From contig NZ_CP058364.1 in the NCBI RefSeq assembly GCF_013391805.1, positions 2,981,501 to 3,045,500 on the forward strand: a DNA stretch of 64,000 nucleotides. The letters run 5' to 3'. The stretch is from Galbibacter sp. BG1. Lineage in GTDB: Bacteria; Bacteroidota; Bacteroidia; Flavobacteriales; Flavobacteriaceae. The translations under genes were made by a program, and so were the position numbers. The notes below the pieces were generated by a model. That model was not told the DNA's origin and did not search any database. It worked only from the letters and a program-made list of their open reading frames with translations. Positions 17,328 to 26,206 of the stretch are shown piece by piece; the stretch's first letter is position 1, and each line of letters opens with the position of its first letter.

Positions 17328-18200
17328 ATGATGGAAAGAATGTTTGTTATCGTACTTCTTTTGGCATGTTTCTTTAGTAACGGTCAAAATTTGAAATATG
17401 GAAAGGTGGAAAAAGTGGCTGGCGGGTTTAAATTTACAGAAGGACCAGCTGCCGATAGGGAAGGTAATCTCTATTTTTCAGATGTGATAGCTAGTAAAAT
17501 ATACAAATTCAACCCTAAGAAAGGGGTAGACACAGTTGTTGAAGATACAAAATGGGGGAATGGAATTTATATTTCTAAATCAAATGATTTGTTTTTTTGT
17601 CAAAATAAAGGTAAGAATTTGGTCAAATTGTTGACCAATGGTAAGGTTAAGCATTTGTTGACATCGGAAACCTCCAATTCATTAAATAGCCCAAATGATT
17701 TATGGATAGTGCCCTCTGGGGGCATTTATTTTACCGATCCCAATTATGATACTTCTTCCACTCCAGAAATAGAGGGTGTATACTTCTTAGGACCGAATAA
17801 AGAAAAACCTATTTGTGTTGAGCAGACGTTGACCCGACCTAACGGGATAATAGCGACGCCAAAGGGTGATACACTTTATATTACAGATCATGGGGATAAT
17901 AAAACTTGGCGCTACACTGTAAATAAAAATGGTGGATTGAAGAACAAGGAGTTAGTGGTTGAACATGGTGGAGATGGTATTACTTTGGATTATAAAGGAC
18001 GTATTTATATAACAGATCTAGGACAAAATGCAATAAACATCTATACTGTTTCCGGAGAATCCATAGATCAGATTGATATTCCTGAAACTCCCTCCAATGT
18101 GGCCTTTGGAGGTGAGAAAAGAAATATTCTTTTCGTTACTGCGAGAACTTCGTTATATGCCATCAAAACGAATTCTAGGGCTCAGGAAAAGACATACTAA
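17328..18200 (+). CDS. Exported SMP-30/gluconolactonase
   Basis: The product is 290 residues with a signal peptide ending Phe-Ser-Asn-Gly-Gln. It shows the metal-ligand motifs of SMP-30 lactonases: KFTEGPAADREGNLYFSD (Glu ligand), NSPNDLWIVPSGGIYFTDP (Asn ligand) and DGITLDYKGRIYITD (Asp ligand). It probably hydrolyses a sugar lactone in the periplasm. The gene follows the Nudix-like gene by 8 bases. It is closer to classical gluconolactonases than the proteins at 3721 and 60263. Confidence 0.88.
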   Translation: MMERMFVIVLLLACFFSNGQNLKYGKVEKVAGGFKFTEGPAADREGNLYFSDVIASKIYKFNPKKGVDTVVEDTKWGNGIYISKSNDLFFCQNKGKNLVKLLTNGKVKHLLTSETSNSLNSPNDLWIVPSGGIYFTDPNYDTSSTPEIEGVYFLGPNKEKPICVEQTLTRPNGIIATPKGDTLYITDHGDNKTWRYTVNKNGGLKNKELVVEHGGDGITLDYKGRIYITDLGQNAINIYTVSGESIDQIDIPETPSNVAFGGEKRNILFVTARTSLYAIKTNSRAQEKTY

Positions 18201-18223
18201 ACAATACTCTAAGAATCAATTTT

Positions 18224-21200
18224 ATGTATTACAGAAGAATTGTAAATTATACGAAGCTGTTGAACGCTAAAAATAAAATTAATTTTTTTTTAGCTGTATT
18301 TATGGTCAACGCTTTACTTTATGGGGTAAACGCACAATGCGAACATTCTCCAAAACTTTTTGAATTGAAAGATCACAAGATAACAGGAGTGAAGTTCCGT
18401 AATGACTTGGATGATACGGGTAAGGTTAATTTTTTATCCCATACTTTCATATACAACGGAGCCGGGGTGGCTGTTGGGGATATTAACAATGATGGTTTGG
18501 ATGATATTTTCTTTAGTGGCAATATGCGCAGTAGCGAATTATATTTGAACAAAGGTAATTTGCATTTTGAAAATATAACTGAAAAGGCCGGAGTAAATGA
18601 TGGTAAAGACCATTGGGCTACTGGCGTGAACATGGTTGATATAAATAGCGATGGCTGGCTGGATATTTATGTTTGCTATACCAATAGGGATGAGCCTTCC
18701 AAACGGAAGAATAGATTCTATATCAATCAAAAAAATGGAAAATTCAAAGATGAAGCTCAAAAATATGGTTTAGATGATGCGTCGTACAGCGTCCAAGCTG
18801 TTTTCTTTGATTTTGATAGGGATAATGATTTGGATATGTATTTGTTGAATTATAATTCTGACCATATTTCGTCCACCAATTGGGAGTATGTGAAACACAC
18901 CCGTGATCTTTATGCCGGTGATAAGCTCTTCGAAAACAGGGACGGAAAATTCCATGATATTAGTAATAAAGCGGGAATAAAAGGTTCACCATTGGGGTAT
19001 GGACTTGGAGTTGCAGTAGCTGACATTAATGGAGATAATTATCCGGATCTCTACATATCAAATGATTTTGTAGAACCTGATTACCTGTACATCAATAATG
19101 GAAATGGCACCTTTTCAGATCAGTTGCCTCAGTATTTTCAACATATAAGTCAATTTTCAATGGGATCGGATCTTAGCGACTACAATAATGATGGAGCCGT
19201 AGACCTTTTGACCATAGATATGCTTCCAGAAGACAATAAAAGACAGAAACTGCTTTACGGTCCCGAGAATTATGAGGCTTATGCCAGGCAAGTTCTCAAT
19301 GGATACTATCACCAAAGTATGCGTAACATGCTGCATCTAAACAATAGTAACGGAACTTTTAGCGAAATTGGTCAATTGGCAGGGGTTAGTAATACGGATT
19401 GGAGTTGGAGTGCGCTACTGGCTGACTATGACAACGATGGTTGGAAAGATTTATTTATTACCAACGGCTATTATAAAGATGTTACAAATAAAGATTTTCT
19501 GAAGTTTAAGGGGGACTATTATTTTGAACAACAAATTAAGGGGGAAGAGCCGGATACTACCTATATAGTAAAGAATACGGTATCGACCCCAATTTCCAAT
19601 TATATTTATAGAAATGAAGGTGATTTGCGCTTTAAGGACATGTCAAAATGTTGGGGAATTTCTGATCTACCTGGTTTTTCCAATGGGGCTGCTTATAGTG
19701 ATTTGGATATGGATGGAGATCTGGACCTTGTTATAAATAATGTTAACGGATTCGCTTCCATATACGAAAATCGTTCTAATGTGGTGTATCCCAATCGCAA
19801 CTTTATAAAATTAGACCTTAAAGGATCAAAGGGTAATTTGGGTGCATACAATTCAAAGATTAACATTTTTTCCCAGAACGGGAACCAGTTCTATGAAAAA
19901 ATGCCCGTGCGGGGATTTCAATCGGCAATGAGTCCATTAATCCATATTGGTCTGGGTGAAATTAATCAAATTGATTCCGTTGTTATTGATTGGGATCCTA
20001 CCCGCAAATCCATAATTAAGAACCCAAAACTCAATACCACAATAGTAATTGATAAACAAGAAAGTGAAATTAGATCAACAAGGAATAAAACGAATCAAGA
20101 CCCTGTTCTATTGGGAAAAAAAGATATTATAAACCATCAACACAAAGAATATCCTATCAATGACTTTAAAAGACAGCGACTTTTATTGACCATGCCATCA
20201 AATTCAGGACCCGTAATTAAAACTGCCGACTTGAACAGTGACGGTTTGGAAGATGTAATCATCGGGTCTTCAAAAGGTAGCTATACAGAGATTTACTATC
20301 AGAAAGAAGATGGGACTTTCCTTATTAAAAAATTAGATTCAACTTTTAACCATGGAACCACAACCTCATTAGAGCTTGCCGATTTTAATGGGGACGGTCT
20401 CTTGGATATTTATGAAGGCAACGGCGGTTACCACGATTATACTCCAAGGGATAAAAATTTACAGGATCGATTATATTTAAATGTTGAATCCAGATTTAAA
20501 TTTCAGAATAATCTGCCTGTTATGACTATTAGCACAGGTTCTGTTACAAGTTCGGATTTTGATAATGATGGAGATTTGGATTTATATGTAGGGGCTAGAA
20601 TAGTTCCAGGTATGTACCCCTTGACTCCCCCAAGCTATCTACTATGTAATGATGGACATGGTAATTTCACGGATTGTACCGAGAATTTAGCACCATCCTT
20701 TGAGGATCTAGGGATGATCACCAGTTCCTCTTCTTTCGATTTTGACAAGGATGGGTGGGATGATCTCATCTTGGCAGGCGAATATATGCCCATAACTTTT
20801 TACCAAAACCAAAGTGGAAAGGGCTTTAAAAATGTTACGGCAGAAGTTTTTCAATCAGGGTTTACTGGACTATGGTCCGCTATCGAAAAGGCAGACTACG
20901 ATAACGATGGTGATATAGATTTGGTTCTGGGGAATTTTGGTCTCAACTCCCAGTTGAAAGCCAGTGTAAAGGAGCCGCTGTCAATTTATTTTGGGGATTT
21001 CAATAAAGATGGTGCAATAGATCCCATTGTAACCTCCTTCATTCAGGGAAAAAAATATCCTTTTGCCAGTAGGGATGCAATTACCAACCAAATGATTTCT
21101 TTAAGACGAAAATTCCCCACCTATGAAAAATTTTCGGAAGCAATTTTGGAAGAGGTACTTGACGAAAATCAGCTAGGACAGGCTTCTATCTTGACCGCTG

Positions 21201-21571
21201 TAAACCTTACATCTGTATACCTAGAGAATGTAAGTGGAAGGTTTATACTTCGCAACCTTCCTTTAGAGGCCCAATTCGCTCCTATTCAATGTATATTTAC
21301 AACGGATATAAACGATGATGGATACCTTGATATACTAACTGGGGGTAACCAGAGTTTTATTCGAATAAGACTGGGCGCAATAGACGCTAGCTACGGTCAG
21401 GTTTTCTTAGGTGACGGTAAAGGGAACTTTAGGTTACTTCCTCAAAAAGATTCCGGACTAAAATTAAAAGGAGATGTTAAATCTATCGATACTTTAAAGG
21501 TAGGTAATAAAGAATATTACTTATTCGGGATGAATAATGCCCCTTTAGAAACATATTTAAAAAAACAATGA
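18224..21571 (+). CDS. Large exported FG-GAP/VCBS repeat protein with ASPIC/UnbV domain
   Basis: The product is 1115 residues with a signal segment ending around VNAQC (residue 38). Many calcium-loop repeats of the form DINNDGLDDIFF, DINSDGWLDIYV, DYDNDGWKDLFI, DLDMDGDLDLVI, DFNGDGLLDIYE and DFDNDGDLDLYV fill two propeller-like regions (about 60-480 and 640-1080). Between them, residues about 525-605 form an ASPIC/UnbV domain (RNFIKLDLKGSKGNLGAYNSK ... IHIGLG). Proteins of this CRTAC1-like type are common in PUL regions of marine Bacteroidota and are believed to be surface-exposed binding proteins. The stop overlaps the next ATG by 4 bases. Confidence 0.9.
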   Translation: MYYRRIVNYTKLLNAKNKINFFLAVFMVNALLYGVNAQCEHSPKLFELKDHKITGVKFRNDLDDTGKVNFLSHTFIYNGAGVAVGDINNDGLDDIFFSGNMRSSELYLNKGNLHFENITEKAGVNDGKDHWATGVNMVDINSDGWLDIYVCYTNRDEPSKRKNRFYINQKNGKFKDEAQKYGLDDASYSVQAVFFDFDRDNDLDMYLLNYNSDHISSTNWEYVKHTRDLYAGDKLFENRDGKFHDISNKAGIKGSPLGYGLGVAVADINGDNYPDLYISNDFVEPDYLYINNGNGTFSDQLPQYFQHISQFSMGSDLSDYNNDGAVDLLTIDMLPEDNKRQKLLYGPENYEAYARQVLNGYYHQSMRNMLHLNNSNGTFSEIGQLAGVSNTDWSWSALLADYDNDGWKDLFITNGYYKDVTNKDFLKFKGDYYFEQQIKGEEPDTTYIVKNTVSTPISNYIYRNEGDLRFKDMSKCWGISDLPGFSNGAAYSDLDMDGDLDLVINNVNGFASIYENRSNVVYPNRNFIKLDLKGSKGNLGAYNSKINIFSQNGNQFYEKMPVRGFQSAMSPLIHIGLGEINQIDSVVIDWDPTRKSIIKNPKLNTTIVIDKQESEIRSTRNKTNQDPVLLGKKDIINHQHKEYPINDFKRQRLLLTMPSNSGPVIKTADLNSDGLEDVIIGSSKGSYTEIYYQKEDGTFLIKKLDSTFNHGTTTSLELADFNGDGLLDIYEGNGGYHDYTPRDKNLQDRLYLNVESRFKFQNNLPVMTISTGSVTSSDFDNDGDLDLYVGARIVPGMYPLTPPSYLLCNDGHGNFTDCTENLAPSFEDLGMITSSSSFDFDKDGWDDLILAGEYMPITFYQNQSGKGFKNVTAEVFQSGFTGLWSAIEKADYDNDGDIDLVLGNFGLNSQLKASVKEPLSIYFGDFNKDGAIDPIVTSFIQGKKYPFASRDAITNQMISLRRKFPTYEKFSEAILEEVLDENQLGQASILTAVNLTSVYLENVSGRFILRNLPLEAQFAPIQCIFTTDINDDGYLDILTGGNQSFIRIRLGAIDASYGQVFLGDGKGNFRLLPQKDSGLKLKGDVKSIDTLKVGNKEYYLFGMNNAPLETYLKKQ

Positions 21572-22869
21572 AATTTACAATAACACTTATTACGGTAATA
21601 TTATCTTATCTGGGATTCTCTCAAGAAAACAAAAGCGAAGCATCCTACTATAAAGATCAATTGTTCGAAATTACTAAAGTAATGGTTCATGATGTTATTA
21701 GCCCGCCCGTTGCAGCACGCTATTACGCTTACTCATGTTTAGGGGGGTATATTGCCTTGAATGGTACAAAAGCCAATAAAAATTTAAAACTGTTATCGGT
21801 GTTGCCCAAATTTTCTTCAAAGTTTCCACTTCCGTCAAAAAATGTGGATAATCACTTAGCAGCACCCTATACGCTGCTGGAAGTAGGCAAAGCAATGTTG
21901 CCCTCCGGTTACCTTTTGGAAGACATTCAACAACAAATGTTGGATGAATACAGGAAAACTGACAAGCTTTCTGAAAAAGACATACAGGAAACTGTAACCT
22001 ATGCTGGAAAGGTTTCTGAGTTTATAGTAGAGTATGCGAGCACCGATGGTTATAGTAAATTAAGTGCTATGATTGGGTATACCCCTAAAAATGAGCCTGG
22101 TTATTGGTACCCCACGCCTCCTGCCTATATGGCCGCCATAGAACCCAATTGGAATATCATTCGACCTTTTTTTCTTGAAAGCCCTGAGCAGTTTAAGCCG
22201 ATCCCGCCAACACCCTTTAGTTTAGATGAACAAAGTAGTTTCTTTAAAAATCAATTAATGGGAGTTTATAATGCTGTTAAAAACAACACCGAAGAACAAT
22301 TGTTGATAGCCAAATTTTGGGATTGTAACCCCTTTATGGTACGTTATACGGGCCATATGGCTATTGGAATTAAGAAAATCACTCCAGGGGGGCATTGGAT
22401 GGGTATTACAGGGATTTCCTGTCAAAAAGCCGGTTACGATCTAGAAAAAACAGTGCTGGCGCATACATTAGTGGCGTTAACATTGCACGATGCTTTTATA
22501 AGTTGTTGGGATGAAAAATATAGAAGCGACCGTATTCGGCCAGAAACTGTAATTAATAAGCATATTGATAAAAGTTGGAAACCGGTTTTGCAAACTCCCC
22601 CATTTCCGGAATACACCAGCGGGCATAGTGTTGCCTCAAGTGCCGCGGCCGTAATTTTGACACACCTTTTTGGAGAAGATTTTTCTTTTGTGGATGATAC
22701 AGAGGTTTTCTTTGGACTTCCCGAACGTTCGTTTCCGTCTTTTTATCAGGCTTCCCAGGAAGCAGCTATGAGCAGGCTGTATGGTGGAATTCATTATATC
22801 GATGCCTGTGAAAATGGAGTTGTTCAAGGAAAAGAAATAGGATTCTATGTTGTGAATAAAGTAAAATAA
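21568..22869 (+). CDS. Exported vanadium-haloperoxidase/PAP2-like protein
   Basis: This encodes 433 residues with a signal peptide ending Gly-Phe-Ser-Gln. The three vanadate or phosphate binding motifs of the haloperoxidase/acid-phosphatase superfamily are complete: Lys317 with Arg324-Pro325 (KYRSDRIRP), Ser351-Gly-His353 (TSGHS) and Ser402-Arg403 ... His409 (SRLYGGIHY). Length and the long N-terminal helical part fit the bacterial haloperoxidase branch rather than small PAP2 phosphatases. Members may oxidise halides or act as phosphatases; the sequence alone cannot decide. It is translationally coupled to the FG-GAP gene, an unusual position inside a polysaccharide locus. Confidence 0.85.
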   Translation: MKFTITLITVILSYLGFSQENKSEASYYKDQLFEITKVMVHDVISPPVAARYYAYSCLGGYIALNGTKANKNLKLLSVLPKFSSKFPLPSKNVDNHLAAPYTLLEVGKAMLPSGYLLEDIQQQMLDEYRKTDKLSEKDIQETVTYAGKVSEFIVEYASTDGYSKLSAMIGYTPKNEPGYWYPTPPAYMAAIEPNWNIIRPFFLESPEQFKPIPPTPFSLDEQSSFFKNQLMGVYNAVKNNTEEQLLIAKFWDCNPFMVRYTGHMAIGIKKITPGGHWMGITGISCQKAGYDLEKTVLAHTLVALTLHDAFISCWDEKYRSDRIRPETVINKHIDKSWKPVLQTPPFPEYTSGHSVASSAAAVILTHLFGEDFSFVDDTEVFFGLPERSFPSFYQASQEAAMSRLYGGIHYIDACENGVVQGKEIGFYVVNKVK

Positions 22870-22875
22870 ATATTT

Positions 22876-23901
22876 TTGAAAAAAACAGTAAATTTTGGAA
22901 TTGTAGGGTATGGGAATATTGCTGAACATCACATAACCAGTATAAATACCATAGCCAATGCTAAATTAATAGCGCTTTGTAGCCGTAGTGAAGAGAAAAG
23001 GCGAAAGGTTAAAGACACTTACGGAATAGAGGTATATGCCAATATAAATGATATGCTTAAGCTAAAAGAATTGGATGTAATTTCTATTTGCACTCCCAAT
23101 GGATTTCATTTAACACCTTGCATTTTGGCAGCGAAGGCGGGAAAACATGTAATTACCGAAAAACCTTTGGAAATTAATGTATCCCGCTGTCTACAAATGA
23201 TAGAAGCCTGTCAAAAATCACAGGTTATTTTAGGTTGTATATTTCAGAATAGGTATATTCCGGGATACCTTACTTTTAAGGAAACTGTGGAGAGCGGGGC
23301 GTTGGGAACATTGATATTGGCTAGTGCTTCGGTTAAGTGGTACCGTCCACCTTCTTATTATAAGGAAAACAATTGGCGTGGTACTTTAGATGGTGATGGC
23401 GGCGCTGCCTTAATCACACAGGCAATTCACTCTATTGACCAAATGCTCCACGTAATGGGTAAAGTTAAATCGGTACAGGGTAAGGTCAAGACCAATTATC
23501 ATGATATCGAGGGGGAAGATGTGGGCACTGCTATTTTAGAATTCGAAAATGGGGCCCTAGGAATTATCGAAGGAAGCACTGCGATTTATGCCGGATTTCC
23601 AGAGAAGCTAGAGGTTCATGGCAGTAATGGTAGCATTATCTTGGAAGCTGGAAAAATTACGCAATGCAGGATTAAAGGAAATGAACAATTTGAAGTAAAA
23701 CCTGAAGATGGCACCACCTCGGCTTCCAGTGATCCAAAAGCGGTTGATGTAGGACTTCACATTAAGCAATATCAGCATTTTGTAGATTGCATTCTTTCAG
23801 GTACGGAGCCAGAGGTGGATGGGCAGGAAGCTTTAAAGTCGATTCAAGTTTTGGATGCTATTTACACCTCTTCGAGAACAGGAAGGATAATCTACTTATA
23901 A
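22876..23901 (+). CDS. Gfo/Idh/MocA-family oxidoreductase, cytosolic
   Basis: The product is 341 residues. The start is TTG 22876; no ATG is suitably placed, and the sequence MKKTVNFGIVGYGNIAEHH immediately forms the Rossmann GxGxxA motif. Residues about 92-97 show the family EKPLE motif (GKHVITEKPLEI), and DGDGGAALITQAIHSIDQ matches the conserved substrate His region. It likely oxidises or reduces a sugar or cyclitol with NAD(P). It lacks a signal peptide, unlike the paralog at 59148. It ends the + operon and converges on the acyl-CoA dehydrogenase gene with 16 bases between. Confidence 0.9.
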   Translation: MKKTVNFGIVGYGNIAEHHITSINTIANAKLIALCSRSEEKRRKVKDTYGIEVYANINDMLKLKELDVISICTPNGFHLTPCILAAKAGKHVITEKPLEINVSRCLQMIEACQKSQVILGCIFQNRYIPGYLTFKETVESGALGTLILASASVKWYRPPSYYKENNWRGTLDGDGGAALITQAIHSIDQMLHVMGKVKSVQGKVKTNYHDIEGEDVGTAILEFENGALGIIEGSTAIYAGFPEKLEVHGSNGSIILEAGKITQCRIKGNEQFEVKPEDGTTSASSDPKAVDVGLHIKQYQHFVDCILSGTEPEVDGQEALKSIQVLDAIYTSSRTGRIIYL

Positions 23902-23917
23902 TAGTTCAGAAATTTTA

Positions 23918-25066
23918 TCAATCAGAAAGAATACGCTTGGCAATAATATTTCTTTGAATCTGATTGGTTCCTTCATAAATCTGTGTAATTTTTGCATCCC
24001 TATATAATCTTTCCACCTCGAAGCCCCTTATGTAACCGCTGCCTCCAAATATTTGCACTGCATCGGCAGTAACCTTCACGGCCACATCGCTGGCGTATTG
24101 CTTGGCCATGGAACATGCCGTTCCAGCGGTAATCTTATTATCCAATTGTAGGGCTGCTTGATGTACAAGGTTCCTTCCTGCCTGAATTTGTGTGGCCATA
24201 TCGGCAAGCATCCATTGAATACCTTGGTTCGCGGCAATGGGTTTACCGAATTGTTTACGGGTTTTAGCATAATCCAAAGACCTCTCAAACGCTGCCTGTG
24301 AAATACCGGTAGCAAGAGCTCCTATACCAACGCGTCCTATCTCCAATACACTCATCATTATATAAAAACCTTTGTTTAATTCCCCGAGTAAATTTTCCTT
24401 TAGCAAAAGAACATCATCAAAGAAGAGTGCCCCAATTTGGGAAGCCTTTTGTCCCATTTTATGATCTTTGGGCCCTCGGCTTACTCCTTTGGAATGTAGG
24501 TCAACAATAAAAATACTCATTCCTCTATGTCCCAACTCTGGTTCCGTTCGAGCCAATACCAAACCAATATCTGCTATGGGTGCATTGTGGATCCATTGCT
24601 TACTTCCGTTAAGAACCCAACCCTTCTGTGTTTTGGTTGCGGTAGTTGTCACATTGGAGACGTCTGAGCCAGCTTCTGATTCTGTTATACAGTAAGCTAT
24701 TTTAATATTGGTTTTTAAAATGTCTTGGGTATATTTATTTATTTGATAATCCGTACCGTAAGTGCTCAATAAGGTTGTAATTAATTCGATTACCCCACAT
24801 TGATCCGCAACGGAAGCATATCCTTTAGACAATTCTTCCATAATAATGGCGTAGGCATACACATCCAATCCATTACCCCCGTAACTTTCCGGCACCGTGA
24901 TACCAAACAAACCTTGTTCTCCCATTTTACGGTAAAGTTCATCTGGGAAATTTTCATTTTTATCAAGTTCTTCAGCAATAGGCCTAATGTGTTCGGCAGA
25001 AAACCTAGCAGTCATTTCTTTTATTTCGCGATACACTTCTAAGGGCAAAAGAGGGGTTTGGATCAT
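23918..25066 (-). CDS. Acyl-CoA dehydrogenase
   Basis: The product is 382 residues, the normal length. FAD and substrate motifs are present: YCITESEAGSDVSN, WVLNGSKQWIHNA, RKQFGKPIAANQGIQWMLADM and the catalytic Glu365 in QIYEGTNQIQR. That Glu position is the one used by short- and medium-chain and by glutaryl-type enzymes. It is the last gene of the long minus operon that starts with SusC, 12 bases after the NTF2-like lipoprotein gene. With the CoA-transferase, enoyl-CoA hydratase and aldehyde dehydrogenase in the neighbouring minus operon, it could complete beta-oxidation of a short or aryl acyl group. That link is inference. Confidence 0.92.
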   Translation of the reverse strand: MIQTPLLPLEVYREIKEMTARFSAEHIRPIAEELDKNENFPDELYRKMGEQGLFGITVPESYGGNGLDVYAYAIIMEELSKGYASVADQCGVIELITTLLSTYGTDYQINKYTQDILKTNIKIAYCITESEAGSDVSNVTTTATKTQKGWVLNGSKQWIHNAPIADIGLVLARTEPELGHRGMSIFIVDLHSKGVSRGPKDHKMGQKASQIGALFFDDVLLLKENLLGELNKGFYIMMSVLEIGRVGIGALATGISQAAFERSLDYAKTRKQFGKPIAANQGIQWMLADMATQIQAGRNLVHQAALQLDNKITAGTACSMAKQYASDVAVKVTADAVQIFGGSGYIRGFEVERLYRDAKITQIYEGTNQIQRNIIAKRILSD

Positions 25067-25078
25067 TTTAAATAGTTT

Positions 25079-25603
25079 TTAATTGCAATCGGGGTTAAAC
25101 ATTTTTATTTCTTCGGAATTACAGTTCCACATATGGGAGGAATACAGCCATTTCCCGTTTACTTTTTCGAAAACGTCGGTAGTTTTTTGATCAACCTTTA
25201 TGGAGTCACCGGTAGATAACTCAATAAAGTAACCTTTGCTTTCGTATCTGTGTACAGCGGTGGTAGGGGAGATTATCCAATTATCGTAGAGAACTTGATT
25301 ACTATTCCCAGCAGTTAGTGCATAAGTCCTAAAAAACTGTACGCCCCATTTTAAAATTGCCTGTTTTCCAATGAGAACTTCGTCATTCTGGGGCATATAA
25401 ACTGGATTCGCTACCGTGTTTTCCGTGTATATTTGTGCAATTTTCTGTGGGTCTTTTTCTGCTAACATTCTTTCAAAGCGTTCATTGGTCATAGCTATAA
25501 TTGCTTTTTTCTCATCTTCAGGGGTGAATGTGTTTTCTTTATGGGTTGCTCGGGAACAACTTGTTAAGAAAATCAGACTTGCAATAGGTATTAAAATTTT
25601 CAT
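25079..25603 (-). CDS. NTF2/SnoaL-like lipoprotein
   Basis: This encodes 174 residues. The lipobox LTSC places the acylated Cys at residue 16. The mature part fits the DUF4440/SnoaL cone fold (helix AIIAMTNERFERMLAEKDPQKIAQIYTENTVANPVYM, then STTAVHRYESKGYF-like strands, and VNGKWLYSSHMWN). Such proteins bind small ligands or act as isomerases or dehydratases. Substrate is unknown. It sits between the carbohydrate-binding lipoprotein and the acyl-CoA dehydrogenase. Confidence 0.75.
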   Translation of the reverse strand: MKILIPIASLIFLTSCSRATHKENTFTPEDEKKAIIAMTNERFERMLAEKDPQKIAQIYTENTVANPVYMPQNDEVLIGKQAILKWGVQFFRTYALTAGNSNQVLYDNWIISPTTAVHRYESKGYFIELSTGDSIKVDQKTTDVFEKVNGKWLYSSHMWNCNSEEIKMFNPDCN

Positions 25604-25651
25604 CTGCTCTTTGTTTGATGATTTATCTTTACATCGAAATTAAAATAAAGG

Positions 25652-26206
25652 TTAGTTATTTTGAGGTAGTTCTTGTACGACCTCTAGTTTGTCTATTTGA
25701 ATTTTTACGTTTTGACTCGAATGATTTACAGCGATGTAAATCGTGGTATTGGCATTGGTGGAGTCTGTGTAAAAATCGTATGAAACTTTTTGCCATTTTT
25801 CTTCAGGGATCATTGCGTTGTTCCATCCAAGGAATTTTCCTGAATTAAACGCACCGCAGTGCATTTCTACACTATCGCCTTTAATGTAAAAAGTTGTGGT
25901 GTATTTTTTGTTGGGTTTCAGTTTAATTTTTTGTGATATACCCCACCAGTCCCCAGCTTGGGCCGTCAAATCTAGAAACTTTCTGCCATGATATGCCTCC
26001 TTAGCATCTTCTACGATCCTAAAATTGGCCTTGGCCGTGTCTGGTCGGGTGATATAACTGGAATTCAGGTTATCAGAAGCTTGAAGTTCAAAACTTCCAT
26101 CCGTAATTTGCGTAAAACTGTTTAATGTACTGTTCACTGGTTTATTGTAACAAGCCGAAAATGTAAGAATTGTCAAAAACGTATAAATTAATGCGTATTT
26201 TTTCAT
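25652..26206 (-). CDS. Lipoprotein with CBM4/9-like beta-sandwich
   Basis: I take the ATG at 26206, which overlaps the stop of the upstream enzyme (ATGA) and gives MKKYALIYTFLTILTFSACYN with a lipobox; the frame also allows a start 12 bases further up. The 184-residue product holds one jelly-roll module with the features of carbohydrate-binding families 4/9 (DGSFELQ near the start, GRKFLDLTAQAGDWWGISQKI, IPEEKWQKVSYDFYTD, IQIDKLEVVQ). It probably binds glycan at the cell surface alongside the coupled enzyme. Confidence 0.72.
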   Translation of the reverse strand: MKKYALIYTFLTILTFSACYNKPVNSTLNSFTQITDGSFELQASDNLNSSYITRPDTAKANFRIVEDAKEAYHGRKFLDLTAQAGDWWGISQKIKLKPNKKYTTTFYIKGDSVEMHCGAFNSGKFLGWNNAMIPEEKWQKVSYDFYTDSTNANTTIYIAVNHSSQNVKIQIDKLEVVQELPQNN

